Shown one piece after another: positions 20,690 to 31,937 of a DNA stretch of 64,000 nt. Both the position numbers and the translations under genes were made by a program. Below the pieces are notes generated by a model, which saw only the letters and a list, made by a program, of their open reading frames with translations, was not told where the DNA came from and ran no database searches. Source of the stretch: Arachis hypogaea (taxonomy: Eukaryota; Streptophyta; Magnoliopsida; Fabales; Fabaceae); assembly GCF_003086295.3 (NCBI RefSeq), contig NC_092050.1, positions 148,682,699-148,746,698 on the forward strand, written 5' to 3'. Numbering within the stretch: the first letter of the stretch is position 1; every line of letters starts with the position of its first letter.

Positions 20690-23600
20690 TTAATCTAGCT
20701 TCAGCCTTGAGCATTCTTGCTCAATGTTGCCTTCTAGATAATGCTTGATTCTCTGTCCATTGACAATGAACTTCTTATCAGAATCAATATCTTGAAGCTC
20801 CACATAACCATATGGTGATACACTTGTAATCACGTATGGTCCCCTCCACCGGGATTTCAGTTTCCCGGGGAATAGCCTGAGTCTAGAGTTAAACAACAGA
20901 ACCTTCTGTCCTGGTTCAAAGATTCTAGATGATAGCTTTCTGTCATGCCACTTTTTTATTTTTCTTTATATAGCTTGGCATTTTCGAAAGCTGTGAATCT
21001 GAACTCCTCTAGCTCATTTAGCTGGAGCAATCTTTTTTCTCCTGCTAATTTGGCATCAAAGTTTAGGAATCTGGTTGCCCAGTAGGCCTTATGTTCCAGT
21101 TCTACGGGCAGGTGACATGCCTTACCATACACCAGTTGGTATGGAGAGGTCCCTATAGGGGTCTTGAATGCTGTTCTGTAAGCCCACAGAGCATCATCCA
21201 AGCTCCTTGCCCAATCCTTTCTACGGGTATTTACTGTCCGTTCCAGGATTCTCTTTAATTTTCTATTAGAGACTTCAGCTTGCCCATTGGTTTGTGGATG
21301 ATATGGAGTGGCCACCTTGTGGCGAATTCCATACCGAACCATGGCGGAGTAAAGCTGTTTATTGCAGAAGTGAGTGCCCCCATCACTGATTAGTACTCTA
21401 GGGACACCAAACCTGCTAAAGATATGTTTCTGGAGGAACTTCAGCACTGTTTTAGTATCATTGGTGGGTGTGGCAATAGCCTCAACCCATTTTGATACAT
21501 AGTCAACTGCCACCAGAATGTAAGTGTTTGAGTATGATGGTGGGAAAGGTCCCATGAAGTCAATTCCCCATACGTCAAACAACTCAATTTCCAAGATTCC
21601 TTGTTGAGGCATGGCGTAACCATGAGGCAGATTACCAGCTCTTTGGCAACTGTCACAATTACGTACAAACTCTCGGGAATCTTTATAGAGTGTGGGCCAA
21701 TAAAAGCCACATTGGAGAACCTTGGTGGCTGTTCGCTCACCTCCGAAATGGCCTCCATATTGAGATCCGTGGCAATGCCACAGGATCCTCTGTACTTCTT
21801 CTCTAGGCACACACCTATGGATAATTCCGTCTGCACATCTCTTAAAGAGATAAGGTTCATCCCACAAGTAGTACTTTGCATCGGTAATTAATTTCTTCTT
21901 TTGTATCCTGTTGTACTCCTTGGGTATGAACCTTGCAGCTTTATAGTTTGTAATATCGGCAAACCATGGTGCTTCCTGAATGGCGAATAAATGCTCATCA
22001 GGAAACGTCTTAGAGATCTCAAGAAAGGGGAGGGACGTCCCTTCCACTGGCTCTATCCGGGACAGATGGTCAGCCACTTGGTTCTCTGTCCCTTTTCTGT
22101 CTCTTATTTCTATATCAAACTCTTGCAGAAGCAATACCCATCTGATGAGCCTGGGTTTTGAATCCTGCTTTGTGAATAGATATTTAAGAGCAGCATGGTC
22201 AGTATACACAATCACTTTTGATCCTACTAAGTATGATCTGAACTTGTCAATGGCGTAAACCACTGCAAGTAATTCTTTTTCTGTGGTTGTGTAATTTTTC
22301 TGGGCATCATTTAGAACGCGACTGGCATAATAAATGACATGCAGAAGCTTGTCATGCCTCTGTCCCAATACTGCACCAATGGCATGATCACTGGCATCAC
22401 ACATTAGCTCAAATGGCAACGTCCAGTCTGGTGCAGAAATGACTGGTGCTGTGACCAGCTTAGCTTTCAGCATTTCAAACACCTGTAGGCACTCTGTGTC
22501 AAACACAAATGGCGTGTCAGCAGCTAGCAGATTGCTTAGAGGTTTTGCGATTTTTGAAAAATCCTTTATAAACCTCCTATAGAATCCTGCATGCCCCAGA
22601 AAGCTTCTGATTGCCTTAACATTGGCAGGTGGTGGTAATTTTTCAATTACCTCTATTTTTGCTTGATCCACCTCTATTCCCTTGTTTGAGATTTTATGCC
22701 CAAGAACAATTCCTTCAGTCACCATGAAGTGGCACTTTTCCCAGTTTAAAACTAGGTTGGTTTCTTGGCATCTTTTCAAAACAAGTTTCATGTGATCAAG
22801 ACAGGAGCTGAATGAGTCTCCATATACTGAGAAGTCATCCATGAAGACTTCCAGAAATTTTTCCACCATGTCAGAGAAAATAGAGAGCATGCATCTCTGG
22901 AAGGTTGCAGGCGCATTACATAGCCCAAATGGCATCCTTCTATAAGCAAACACTCCGGATGGACATGTGAATGCTGTTTTCTCTTGATCCTGGGGATCTA
23001 CTGCAATCTGGTTATAGCCTGAGTAGCCATCCAAAAAGCAGTAGTACTCATGACCTGCTAGTCTTTCTAGCATCTGGTCTATGAATGGTACAGGAAAATG
23101 ATCCTTTCTGGTGGCTGTATTGAGCCTTCTGTAGTCAATACACATGCGCCACCCTGTGACTGTTCTTGTAGGAATCAGTTCATTTTTTTCATTATGAATC
23201 ATTGTCATGCCTCCCTTTTTTGGGACAACTTGGACAGGGCTCACCCAGGGGCTATCAGAAATGGGATAAATAATCCCAGCCTCTAGTAGTTTGGTGACCT
23301 CTTTCTGCACCACTTCCTTCATGGCTGGATTTAGCCGTCTCTGTGGTTGAACCACTGGTCTGGCATTATCCTCCAATAGGATTTTGTGCATGCATCTAGC
23401 TGGGCTTATGCCCTTAAGGTCACCTATGGACCGCCCAAGAGCTGTCTTGTGTGTCCTTAGCACTTGAATAAGTGCTTCCTCTTCCTGTGAATTTAAAGCA
23501 GAGCTTATGATCACTGGAAAAGTGTCACCTTCACCCAGAAATGCATATTTCAAGGATGGTGGTAGTGGCTTGAGCTCAGGTTTAGGAGGTTTTTCCTCTT

Positions 23601-24651
23601 TCAGAAGAAAGTTCAGAGGCTCTTTCATGTCCCCTGAATCCTCCAAATCAGGCTGAACATCTTTAAAGATGTCTTCCAACTCTGATTCGAGACTCTCAGC
23701 CATGTTGATCTCTTCTACCAAAGAGTCAATAAGATCAACTTTCATGCAGTCTGTTGATGTGTCTGGATGCTGCATGGCTTTGACAGCGTTCAACTTGAAC
23801 TCATCATCATTGACTCTCAGGGTTATTTCACCCTGTTGGACGTCAATGAGGGATCGTCCAGTTGCTAGGAAGGGTCTTCCTAAAATGAGAGTAGCACTCT
23901 TGTGCTCCTCCATTTCCAGCACAACAAAGTCAGTGGGAAAAGCGAATGGCCCAACTCTGACAATCATGTCCTCAATCACGCCTGATGGGTATTTAGTGGA
24001 ACCATCAGCAAGTTGGAGACATATCCGGGTTGGTTTAACTTCTTCAGTTAAGCCAAGCTTCCTGATAGTGGATGCAGGTATCAGGTTGATGCTTGCCCCA
24101 AGATCGCATAAAGCTGTCTTGGTGCAATCACCTTCTAATATGCATGGTATCAGAAAACTCCCAGGGTCTTTAAGCTTTTCAGGAAAGCTTTTCAGAATGA
24201 CTGCACTGCATTCTTCAGTGAGGAGAACTTTTTCTATTTCTCTCCACTCCTTTTTATGACTCAAGATTTCTTTCATGAACTTGGCATAAGAAGGTATTTG
24301 CTCAAGTGCCTCTGCAAATGGAATCTTTATTTCAAGAGTCCTTAGATAATCTGCAAAGCGAGCAAATTGCTTATCCTGCTCCTCTTTCCGGAGTTTTTGA
24401 GGATAAGGTATCTTGGCTTTATATTCCTCAACCTTAGTGGTTAAAGAAGTCTTTTTAGAGGGGTTGTTATCAGCACTTGTGTGTGTCTGATCCCTCACTG
24501 GCAATTGAGTGCCAGAGTCAGAAGCTGGAGTGACGTTAGACGCCAGCTCACTGTCTGTTCCTGGCGCCTGAACGCCAGAAATGTGCCCATTTAGGGCGTT
24601 CAACGCTGGATTCTGCCCCATTTGGGCGTTCAACGCCAGATTCTTGCCCAT
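20690..24651 (-). CDS. pol: Element B pol: protease-RT-RNase H-integrase (frameshifted near the end)
   Basis: A 1231-residue frame (24651-20956) carries, in order, a low-complexity start built from palindromic repeats ([18 protein letters not shown], residues ~5-22), an aspartic protease motif [11 protein letters not shown] (~180), RT with FMDDFSVYG catalytic aspartates (~603), RNase H starting [13 protein letters not shown] (~748), an integrase HHCC zinc region ([18 protein letters not shown], ~957-1000), and the DDE core with [10 protein letters not shown] (~1028), SDGGTHF (~1088) and [10 protein letters not shown] (~1120). A run of A's at about 20955 puts the last ~90 residues ([20 protein letters not shown].. 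to 20690) in another frame. Gag lies upstream in a separate frame. As read, the polyprotein is not complete, through either mutation or sequencing error in the homopolymer. Confidence 0.95.
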
Positions 24652-24770
24652 TTCTGGCGTTGAACGCCAATCCTGCCTTGTTTCTGGCGCTGAACGCTAG
24701 TTTTGGGCATGGTCTGGGCGTTCAGCGCCAGCCTTCCACCCATTTTCTGGCGTTTTAGTGCCAGAATTAT
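24540..24770. repeat. GCGTTGAACGCC palindrome array at the gag-pol boundary of B
   Basis: Seven copies of the same palindrome as in B's LTR and 3' region lie exactly where gag ends and pol begins. The gag stop (24697) and the pol start (24651) both fall inside it, so its expansion or slippage may have created the gag/pol frame break. Confidence 0.88.
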
Positions 24771-25770
24771 TTTTCCCTGGGCTCTTACTGTCCTCAGGTG
24801 GATCTTTGGTGGGTCGCTCATTTCTTGAATTTTTTATGCCTTGAGGTGGGGTATTTAGTGTTTTCCCACTCCTCAATTGAACTGCTTGGCATTCTTCTGC
24901 TATTTGCCTTGATAGCTGCTGCTTTGTTTGCTTAAACTGTTCGTCCATATGTATATTAGCTATCCTTGTCTCCTGTAGCCTGTCCTTGAATTCAGCTAAC
25001 TGCTTTGTTAGAAAATCCAATTGCTGATTGAATTCAGCAGCTTGTTTTACAGTACTGAATTCAGCAGTTACTGTTTTAACATCTTCATTCATGGAAGGGT
25101 TGCTGCTTAGATACAGATGCTGATTCCTGGCAACTGTATCAATGAGCTCTTGAGCCTCTTCAATTGTCTTTCTCATATGGATAGATCCACCAGCTGAGTA
25201 ATCTAGAGACATCTGAGCTCCTTCTGCAAGCCCATAGTAGAAGATGTCTAACTGAACCCACTCTGAAAACATTTCAGAGGGGCATTTTCGTAGCATCTCT
25301 CTGTATCTCTCCCAGGCATCATAAAGAGATTCATTATCTCCTTGTTTAAAGCCTTGGATGTCCAGCCTTAGCTGTGTCATCCTTTTTGGAGGAAAATACT
25401 GATTCAGGAATTTTTCTGTCAGCTGTTTCCATGTTCTTATGCTGGCCTTAGGTTGGTTATTTAACCACCTCTTAGCTTGATCTTTTACAGCAAATGGGAA
25501 CAGTAATAGTCTGTAGACATCCTGATCTATTTCCTTATCATGTACTGTGTCAGCAATTTGTAGAAATTGTGCCAGAAACTCTGTAGGTTCTTCCTGTGGA
25601 AGACCGGAATACTGGCAACTTTGCTGCACCATGATAATGAGCTGAGGATTCAACTCAAAGCTACTAACTCCAATGGAGGGTATGCATATGCTACTCCCAT
25701 ATGAAGCAGTAGAGGGGTTAGAATATGACCCCAGAGTCCTCCTGAACTGTTCATTTCCACTTATGTCCAT
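24697..25770 (-). CDS. gag: Element B gag (full copy)
   Basis: 357 residues beginning MDISGNEQFRRTLGSYSNPS. The N-terminal third has the typical Athila gag lead (VSSFELNPQLIIMVQQSCQY), followed by the retrotransposon gag core with AKRWLNNQPKASIRTWKQL, LNQYFPPKRMTQLR and YDAWERYREMLRKCP (residues ~120-190), and a coiled-coil-prone segment (~255-310). No zinc knuckle is visible. The C-terminus runs into the palindromic repeat array. ATG at 25770 follows the AT-rich leader and is shared with the truncated copy at 16476. It is probably expressed, if at all, from the right-hand LTR. Confidence 0.93.
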   Translation of the reverse strand: MDISGNEQFRRTLGSYSNPSTASYGSSICIPSIGVSSFELNPQLIIMVQQSCQYSGLPQEEPTEFLAQFLQIADTVHDKEIDQDVYRLLLFPFAVKDQAKRWLNNQPKASIRTWKQLTEKFLNQYFPPKRMTQLRLDIQGFKQGDNESLYDAWERYREMLRKCPSEMFSEWVQLDIFYYGLAEGAQMSLDYSAGGSIHMRKTIEEAQELIDTVARNQHLYLSSNPSMNEDVKTVTAEFSTVKQAAEFNQQLDFLTKQLAEFKDRLQETRIANIHMDEQFKQTKQQLSRQIAEECQAVQLRSGKTLNTPPQGIKNSRNERPTKDPPEDSKSPGKNNSGTKTPENGWKAGAERPDHAQN

Positions 25771-26490
25771 GATGGATAAAAGGGATATAACTTGGATTGA
25801 TTTACCTTTTTAATTATTTTATTTTATAGAAAGAGGACACTTAACCAAAAATAAAAATAATAAAAAATTATGATTTTCGAAAAAATTGAGGAGAGAGAAA
25901 GTGTTTAGGAAGTTTTGAAAAGGATATGATGATTTTTAAAATTTTTTTTTTATATAATTTTCAAAAATTTGTTTTTAAAATAGAGAGAAAAGATATTTTT
26001 GAATTTAAAGAGGAGAGAGAAAAACAATAAGATAGCACAAGATTAAAAATTTTTAGATCTAATGCTCCCTATTTTCGAAAATTTTGGAGGGAAAACACTA
26101 AGGAACACTAAACTTAAAAATTTTAAAATCAAGTTACAAGGAAAACTCAAGAACACGAAGAAAGAACACCAAACTTAAAATTTTTAGAAAACCAAGCCAA
26201 AATTTTCGAAAACCAAAGGAAAATCAACAAGAAAACACCAAACTTAAAGTTTGGCACAGGATTTAATAGAAAAAATTATTTTTGAAAAAGATTTTAAAAA
26301 TATGATAGCCAATTACCATGAACATAAGCACCACGTTCTAACTAATTGAGCTATAAATTTAAAGTGTTTTAACAGGGGATAATTAATAAAAGACTCTAAA
26401 CTAAAAAGAAAAATTTTTCCTAATCTAAGCAACAAAATAAACCGTTAGTTGTCCAAACACGAACAATCCCCGGCAACGGCGCCAAAAACT
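25771..26490 (-). other. 5' leader and primer site of B (full copy)
   Basis: The leader is near-identical to 16477-17197. It contains the tRNA-Ile-like half (26303-26361), three PPT-like AACACCAAACTTAAA strings and the tRNA-Asp primer site ATCCCCGGCAACGGCGCCA at 26466-26484, 6 nt from the LTR. Confidence 0.85.
26303..26361 (-). other. tRNA-Ile-like 5'-half in B leader (full copy)
   Basis: Same sequence as at 17010-17068. It lies about 120 nt downstream of the primer site in the transcript. Confidence 0.5.
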
Positions 26491-28032
26491 TGGTGCACGA
26501 ATTGTGAATCACACTTTTTCACAACGCGTACCACTAACCAGCAAGTGCACTGGGTCGTCCAAGTAATACCTTACGTGAGTAAGGGTCGAATCCCACGGAG
26601 ATTGTTGGTTTGAAGCAATCTATGGTTATCTTGTAAATCTTAGTCAGGAAGTCAATTATGTTTATCAGTTGAATTGTGAATAACCAAGAGAGCATAAATT
26701 AAGGGTTACTTGTTGTGCAGTAATGGAGAATATGTTGGAGTTTTGGAGATGCTTTGTCTTCTGAATCTCTGCTTTCCTCTGTCTTCTAATTCACGCACGC
26801 ACGTCCTCCTATGGCAAGCTGTGTGTTGGTGGATCACCGTTGTCAATGGCTACCTTCCATCCTTCCAGTGAAAAATACGCTCACGCGCTCTGTCACAGCA
26901 CGGCTAATCACCGGTTGGTTCTCGATCCGGTTGGAATAGGATTTACTATCCTTTTGCGTTTGTCACTAACGCCCAGCCTTCAGGAGTTTGAAGCTCGTCA
27001 CAGTCATTCAATCCTTGAATCCTACTCGGAATACCACAGACAAGGTTTAGACTTTCCGGATTCTCATGAATGCCGCCATCAGTTCTAGCTTATACCACGG
27101 AGATTCTGATTAAGGAATCTAAGAGATACTCATTCAATCGTATATAGAACGGAGGTGGTCGTCAGGCACACGTTCGTGATTTGAGGAAGGTGATGAGTGT
27201 CACAGATCATCACATCCATCACAGTTAAGCGCGAATGAACATCTTAGAGAGAAACAAGCGTGTTTGAATGGAAAACAGAAATACTTGCATTAATTCATCG
27301 AGACACAGCAGAGCTCCTCACCCCCAAAAATGGGGTTTAGAGACTCATGCCGTCAGAGAATACAAAGTTCAGATCTAAAATGTCATGAGATGCAAAATAA
27401 GTCTCTAAAAGTTGTTTAAATACTAAACTAGTAGCCTAGGTTTACACAAATGAGTAAACTATGATGGATGATGCAGAGGCCCACTTCTGGGGCCCACTTG
27501 GTGTGTGCTGGGGCTGAGAATTAAGCAATCCACGTGCAGAGGCCATTTGTGGAGTTGAACGCCAGTTTTTGTGCCAGTTTGGGCGTTCAACTCCAGCTTT
27601 TGATCCTTTTCTGGCGCTGGACGCCAGAATTGGGCAGAGAACTGGCGTTGAACGCCAGTTTACGTCATCTATCCTTGTGCAAAGTATGGACTATTATATA
27701 TTGCTGGAAAGCCCTGGATGTCTACTTTCCAACGCAATTGAAAGCATGCCATTTCGAGTTCTGTAGCTCCAGAAAATCCATTTTGAGTGCAGGGAGGTCA
27801 GAATCCAACAGCATCAGCAGTCCTTTTTCAGCCTGAATCAGATTTTTGCTCAGCTCCTTCAATTTCAGCCAGAAAAATACCTGAAATTACAGAAAAACAC
27901 ACAACTCATAGTAAAGTCCAGAAATATGAATTTTTTTCTAAAAACTAATGGAAATAAACTAAAAACTAACTAAGACATACTAAAAACTATATGAAATTAA
28001 CCCCAAAAAGCGTATAAAATATCCGCTCATCA
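26491..28032 (-). repeat. Right LTR of B (5' LTR)
   Basis: 1542 bp, same termini and length as 17198-18739. Differences I see: AACAATGG/AAAAATGG, TTTAGAT/TTCAGAT, GTGCTAG/GTGCCAG, GCTAGACG/GCTGGACG, GTCGTC/GTCATC, TTGATGG/TTGCTGG, TTTTTTAG/TTTTTCAG, CTAAAAC/CTAAGAC. The edge at 28032/28033 is a clean step into A's RT. Confidence 0.95.
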
Positions 28033-31000
28033 AGCAACCAACAGGTTGCTTAAAGGTTTAGCAATTTTAGAAAAATCCTTTATAAATCTTCTATAAAATC
28101 CTGCATGACCTAAGAAACTCCTGACTGACTTAACATTAGTTGGTGGTGGTAATTTTTTAATTACCTCCACCTTTGCTTTAGCAACCTCAATTCCCTTACT
28201 TGAAATCCGGTGTCCAAGGACAATACCTTATGTAACCATAAAATGGCATTTTTCCCAATTTAAAACAAGGTTTGATTCTTGACACCGTTTCAAGACAAGA
28301 GCTAAATACTTAAGGCAGGATTCAAAAGAATTACCAAAGACAGAAAAGTCATCCATAAATACCTCAATAAACTTTTCAACCATATCAGAAAAAATTGAAA
28401 GCACACACCTCTGAAAAGTTGTTGGAGTATTACAAAGTCCAAATGGCATTCTTTTGTAGGCAAACACTCCAAAGGGGCATGTGAATGCTGTCTTCTCTTG
28501 ATCTTGAGGGTCCACTGCAATTTGATTATATCCAGAATATCCATCTAGAAAATAGTAAAAAGCATAACCAGCTAACCTCTCAACCATCTGATCAATGAAA
28601 GGCAGGGGAAAATGATCCTTCCTTGTAGCAGTGTTGAGCCTCCTGTAGTCTATACACATTCTTCATCTTGTGACTGTCCTTGTAGGAATAAGCTCATTCT
28701 GTTCATTCTTGATCATTGTCATCCCTCCTTTCTTGGGAAATACTTGCACAGGACTTACCCAAGAACTGTCAGAAATAGGGTAAATAATACCTGCTTCCCA
28801 TAGTTTTATTACCTCTTTTTGGACCACCTCTTTTATAGTTGGATTGAGTCTCCTTTGTGGTTGCACAACTGGTTTAGCATCATCTTCAAGGAGGATCTTG
28901 TGCATGCACTTGGTTGAACTAATCCCCTTCAAGTCACTAATGGTCCACCCAAGAGCTGTTTTATGGCTCTTGAGCACTGAAATAAGCGCCTCTTCCTCTT
29001 CAGTCTTCAAGGAAGAGCTAATAATAACTGGATAGGAATCATTTTCACCCAAGAACATATATTTCAGAGAAGGAGTTAAAGGTTTGAGCTCAAGCTTGGG
29101 GGCTTCATCCTCTGCTTTAGGCGTGTGAACCATAGCCTTCTGGGGTGGTGAGTCATCAACTTCAACTAACTCATATTCAGAAATAGGATCCAGAATGTCA
29201 TCAAGTACCTCAGCTTCCAGTAGTTCTTGAACAAGTGGTTCAACAACATCAATTCTTATACACCCTTCAGAATCATTAGAGTGCTTGAGAGCTTCAAAAA
29301 CATTAAGGACCACCTGTTCTTCATTGACCCTCAGGGTTAATTCACCCTTTTGCATATCAATCAGAGCTCTACCTGTAGCTAAAAAATGTCTACCAAGAAT
29401 AATAGAGGATTTTACATCCTCTTCCATGTCTAATATAACAAAATCAGCAGGAAAAATAAATGGTCCTACTTTCACAAGTAAATCTTCAACAACACCCACA
29501 GGTAATTTAATAGAAAGATCAGCAAGTTGAAGAGACATACGAGTGGGTTTTACCTCCTCAATTTGAAGCTTTTTCATCACTGAAAGTGGCATGAGGTTGA
29601 TGCTAGCTCCAAGATCACATAAAGCTCTCTGAATGGTGACATCTCCAATGGTGCAAGGAATCACAAAGCTCCCTGGATCTTGCATTTTCTCAGGAAGTTT
29701 ATGTTGAATAATAGCACTGCAGTCCTTGGTTAACACCACGGTTTCTTACTCTTTCCAATTCCTCTTGTTAGTCAACAATTCTTTCATAAATTTAGCATAA
29801 AGGTGCTCAAGGGCCTCTGCAAAAGGAATGTTGATCTGTAGCTTCTTGAAGATATCTAAAAATTTAGAGAACTGCTTTTCTTTGGAAGCCTTCTGAAGCC
29901 TCTGAGGATATGGCATTTTTGGCTTGTATTCAGGAGCCTTTGGCAATGTAGGATACGTGTCAAAAGAGTCAGGGAACGGGTTGTCTGCACGCTTTGGAGG
30001 GGCGTGCTCCACTTCTTCCTTCTTCTCCTCTGGAGCTTTCTTTTCAACTAGCTCTTCATTGGCCCTTGTCTCAGAGCCAGCTGTTTTACCACTTCTCAAT
30101 TGAATAACCTTGCAATCTTCTCTTAGGTTCACCACTGTATCACCTGAAAATGTACTTGTAGACCTTTCAGGTATTTGCTTGCTCAGTTGGCCCATTTGCA
30201 CCTCTAAGTTTCTAATGGAGGCTCTGGTTTCCTGCATAAAACTCCTCATAATCTCCCAATTAGAATCTTCTTGAGATTTAGAGTTTGCCTATTGAGGTGG
30301 TTATTGCTGCTGAGACTGAAATTGGCGGTTACTGTGATTGTTCTGTTGGAAACCGCCCTGAGAATTATTGTTGAAATTCTGAGGTCTCTGAGGTTGGTCC
30401 CTCCACCCAAAATTTAGGTGATTTCTCCACCCTTGATTGTATGTCTTAGAATATGGATCATTGTTGGGATTTCTAGGACCACTCCCCATGTAATTGACCT
30501 GTTCAAAAGAGGAGTGAGTATAATCATAATTATCATTTTGCACAAAATTACCTGTCATGTCATAAGAGACCTCTTGAGATGGGTTTTGGGTGTTGATAGC
30601 TGAGACTTGCATGCCACCCATCTGTTGAGTAAGTAGACTTATTTGCTGGGACATAAGCTTATTCTGAGCAAGAAGAGCATTAAGAGCTTCTACTTCCATA
30701 ACACCCTTCTTCTGAGGAGCCTCAGAGTTCACATGATTCCTGTTAGATGAGTATAAATATTGGTTTCTAGCAACCAATTCAATTAGCTCAATAGTCTCCT
30801 CCGGTGTCTTCTTCTTGTGTAATGAACCACCTGCAGAATTATCTAAGCACACATCTTGGACATTTCACCCAAGCCTTCATAAAAGATGTCTAGTTGGGTC
30901 CATTTAGAAAACATGTCCGGAGGACATTGCCTAATCAGTAGCTTGTACCTCTCTCAAGCTTCATAAAGAGTTTCACCATCCCTCTGCCTGAAGGTATGAA

Positions 31001-31556
31001 CCTCCACCCTAAGCTTAGTCAGCTTCTTTGGTGGGAAAAATTTAGTAAGAAACTCCGTAACAACCTTGTCCCAAGTATTCAGACTCTCCTTGGGTTGTAA
31101 ATCTAGCCATAGCTTTGCTCCATCCCTCAGAGCAAACGGAAAGAGCATGAGTTTGTACACCTCTGGGTTCACTCCATTTGTCTTCATAGTATCACAAATC
31201 TACAGAAAATTAGAAATAAATTGATTTAGGTCTTCGTGGGAAAGACCATGATACTGGCAGTTTTGTTGCACCAAAGTGACCAATTGTGGCTTCAACTCAA
31301 AGTTGTTTGCAGCTATAGGAGGTACCACAATATTTTTTCCATAAAGATCTGTAGTAGGAGCACAGTAAGAGCCAAGCACTCTCCTTTGTTCTTCATTCCC
31401 ATTCGGATTTGTCACATTGGCATTAACAGCATTATTATGATCCATAGTAGATTCTGCAGCCTTGCAGAGTCTTGCTTGTTGCAAACGCCGCCTGAGAGTC
31501 CTTTCAGGTTCAGGATCAACGTCTAAGAGAGGTTCCTTGCCTCTGTTCCTGTGCAT
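28033..31556 (-). pseudogene. Element A gag-protease-RT, degenerate and cut by B
   Basis: Successive minus-strand frames cover gag (31556 to about 29750: MHRNRGKEPLLDVDPEPERT; WLDLQPKESLNTWDKVVTEF; FFPPKKLTKLR), a Gln/Asn-rich segment (about 30600-30300), protease ([15 protein letters not shown], about 29640-29610) and RT ([29 protein letters not shown]). RT breaks at KPLSNLLVA where B inserts. At least five stops or frameshifts separate the frames (near 31200, 30954, 30300, 29746, 28663, 28228), so it cannot encode a polyprotein. Domain order and RT type match element B, with clear divergence, consistent with an older insertion. Confidence 0.92.
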
Positions 31557-31937
31557 ACACAGACAGAAAACAAGAAAAGATAGGATTCTCTACGTCAGAG
31601 TGCAGAGAAGTCCCTGTGAGGTAACTTGTGTAAAATAATAAAATAAAAATACTAAATAAAATAAATAAATAAATTTCGAAAATGCTAAATGAAACTAGAC
31701 AAAAAATTCAAAAATTAAAAGGGAAGATAAGCACGAAAATTAAAATAAAATTAACTAGGTGACACCAAACTTAATTTCAGAAATTAAGGAAAATATTAGT
31801 GCTATTTATTTATTTATTTTTTTCGAAAATAATAAAGCAAAATTTAAATAAAATTAAAATTAAAATGCCTAATCTAAGCAATCAAAAAACTGATAGTTGT
31901 TAATCACTATCAATCCCCGGCAACGGCGCCAAAAACT
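31557..31937 (-). other. 5' leader and tRNA-Asp primer site of element A
   Basis: AT-rich leader with one GACACCAAACTTAATTTC (PPT-like) string near 31762. The primer site ATCCCCGGCAACGGCGCCA (plus strand) is at 31913-31931, again 6 nt from the LTR. I see no tRNA-Ile-like stretch here, unlike in B. Confidence 0.85.

Larger units (their letters stand above)
17198..28032 (-). mobile_element. Athila-like Ty3/gypsy retrotransposon B (nested in A)
   Basis: Two LTRs of 1542 bp each (17198-18739 and 26491-28032) differ at about eight positions by eye (about 99.5% identity). Between them on the minus strand lie primer site, gag, pol and a 1.9-kb 3' region. The left LTR is followed leftward by another B primer site and partial gag, making a tandem LTR-int-LTR-int arrangement. 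No 5-bp TSD brackets it: the right flank is AGCAA, while the left flank is internal B sequence. It interrupts A's RT after the KPLSNLLVA codons. Confidence 0.93.

Noticed and set aside
23669..24259. 196-codon plus-strand frame inside pol
   Set aside because: Antisense shadow of the protease region. No independent evidence.
17198..28037. A 5-bp target duplication around element B
   Set aside because: AGCAA follows the right LTR, but the left LTR is preceded by B's own primer-site spacer, and the true left end is deleted.
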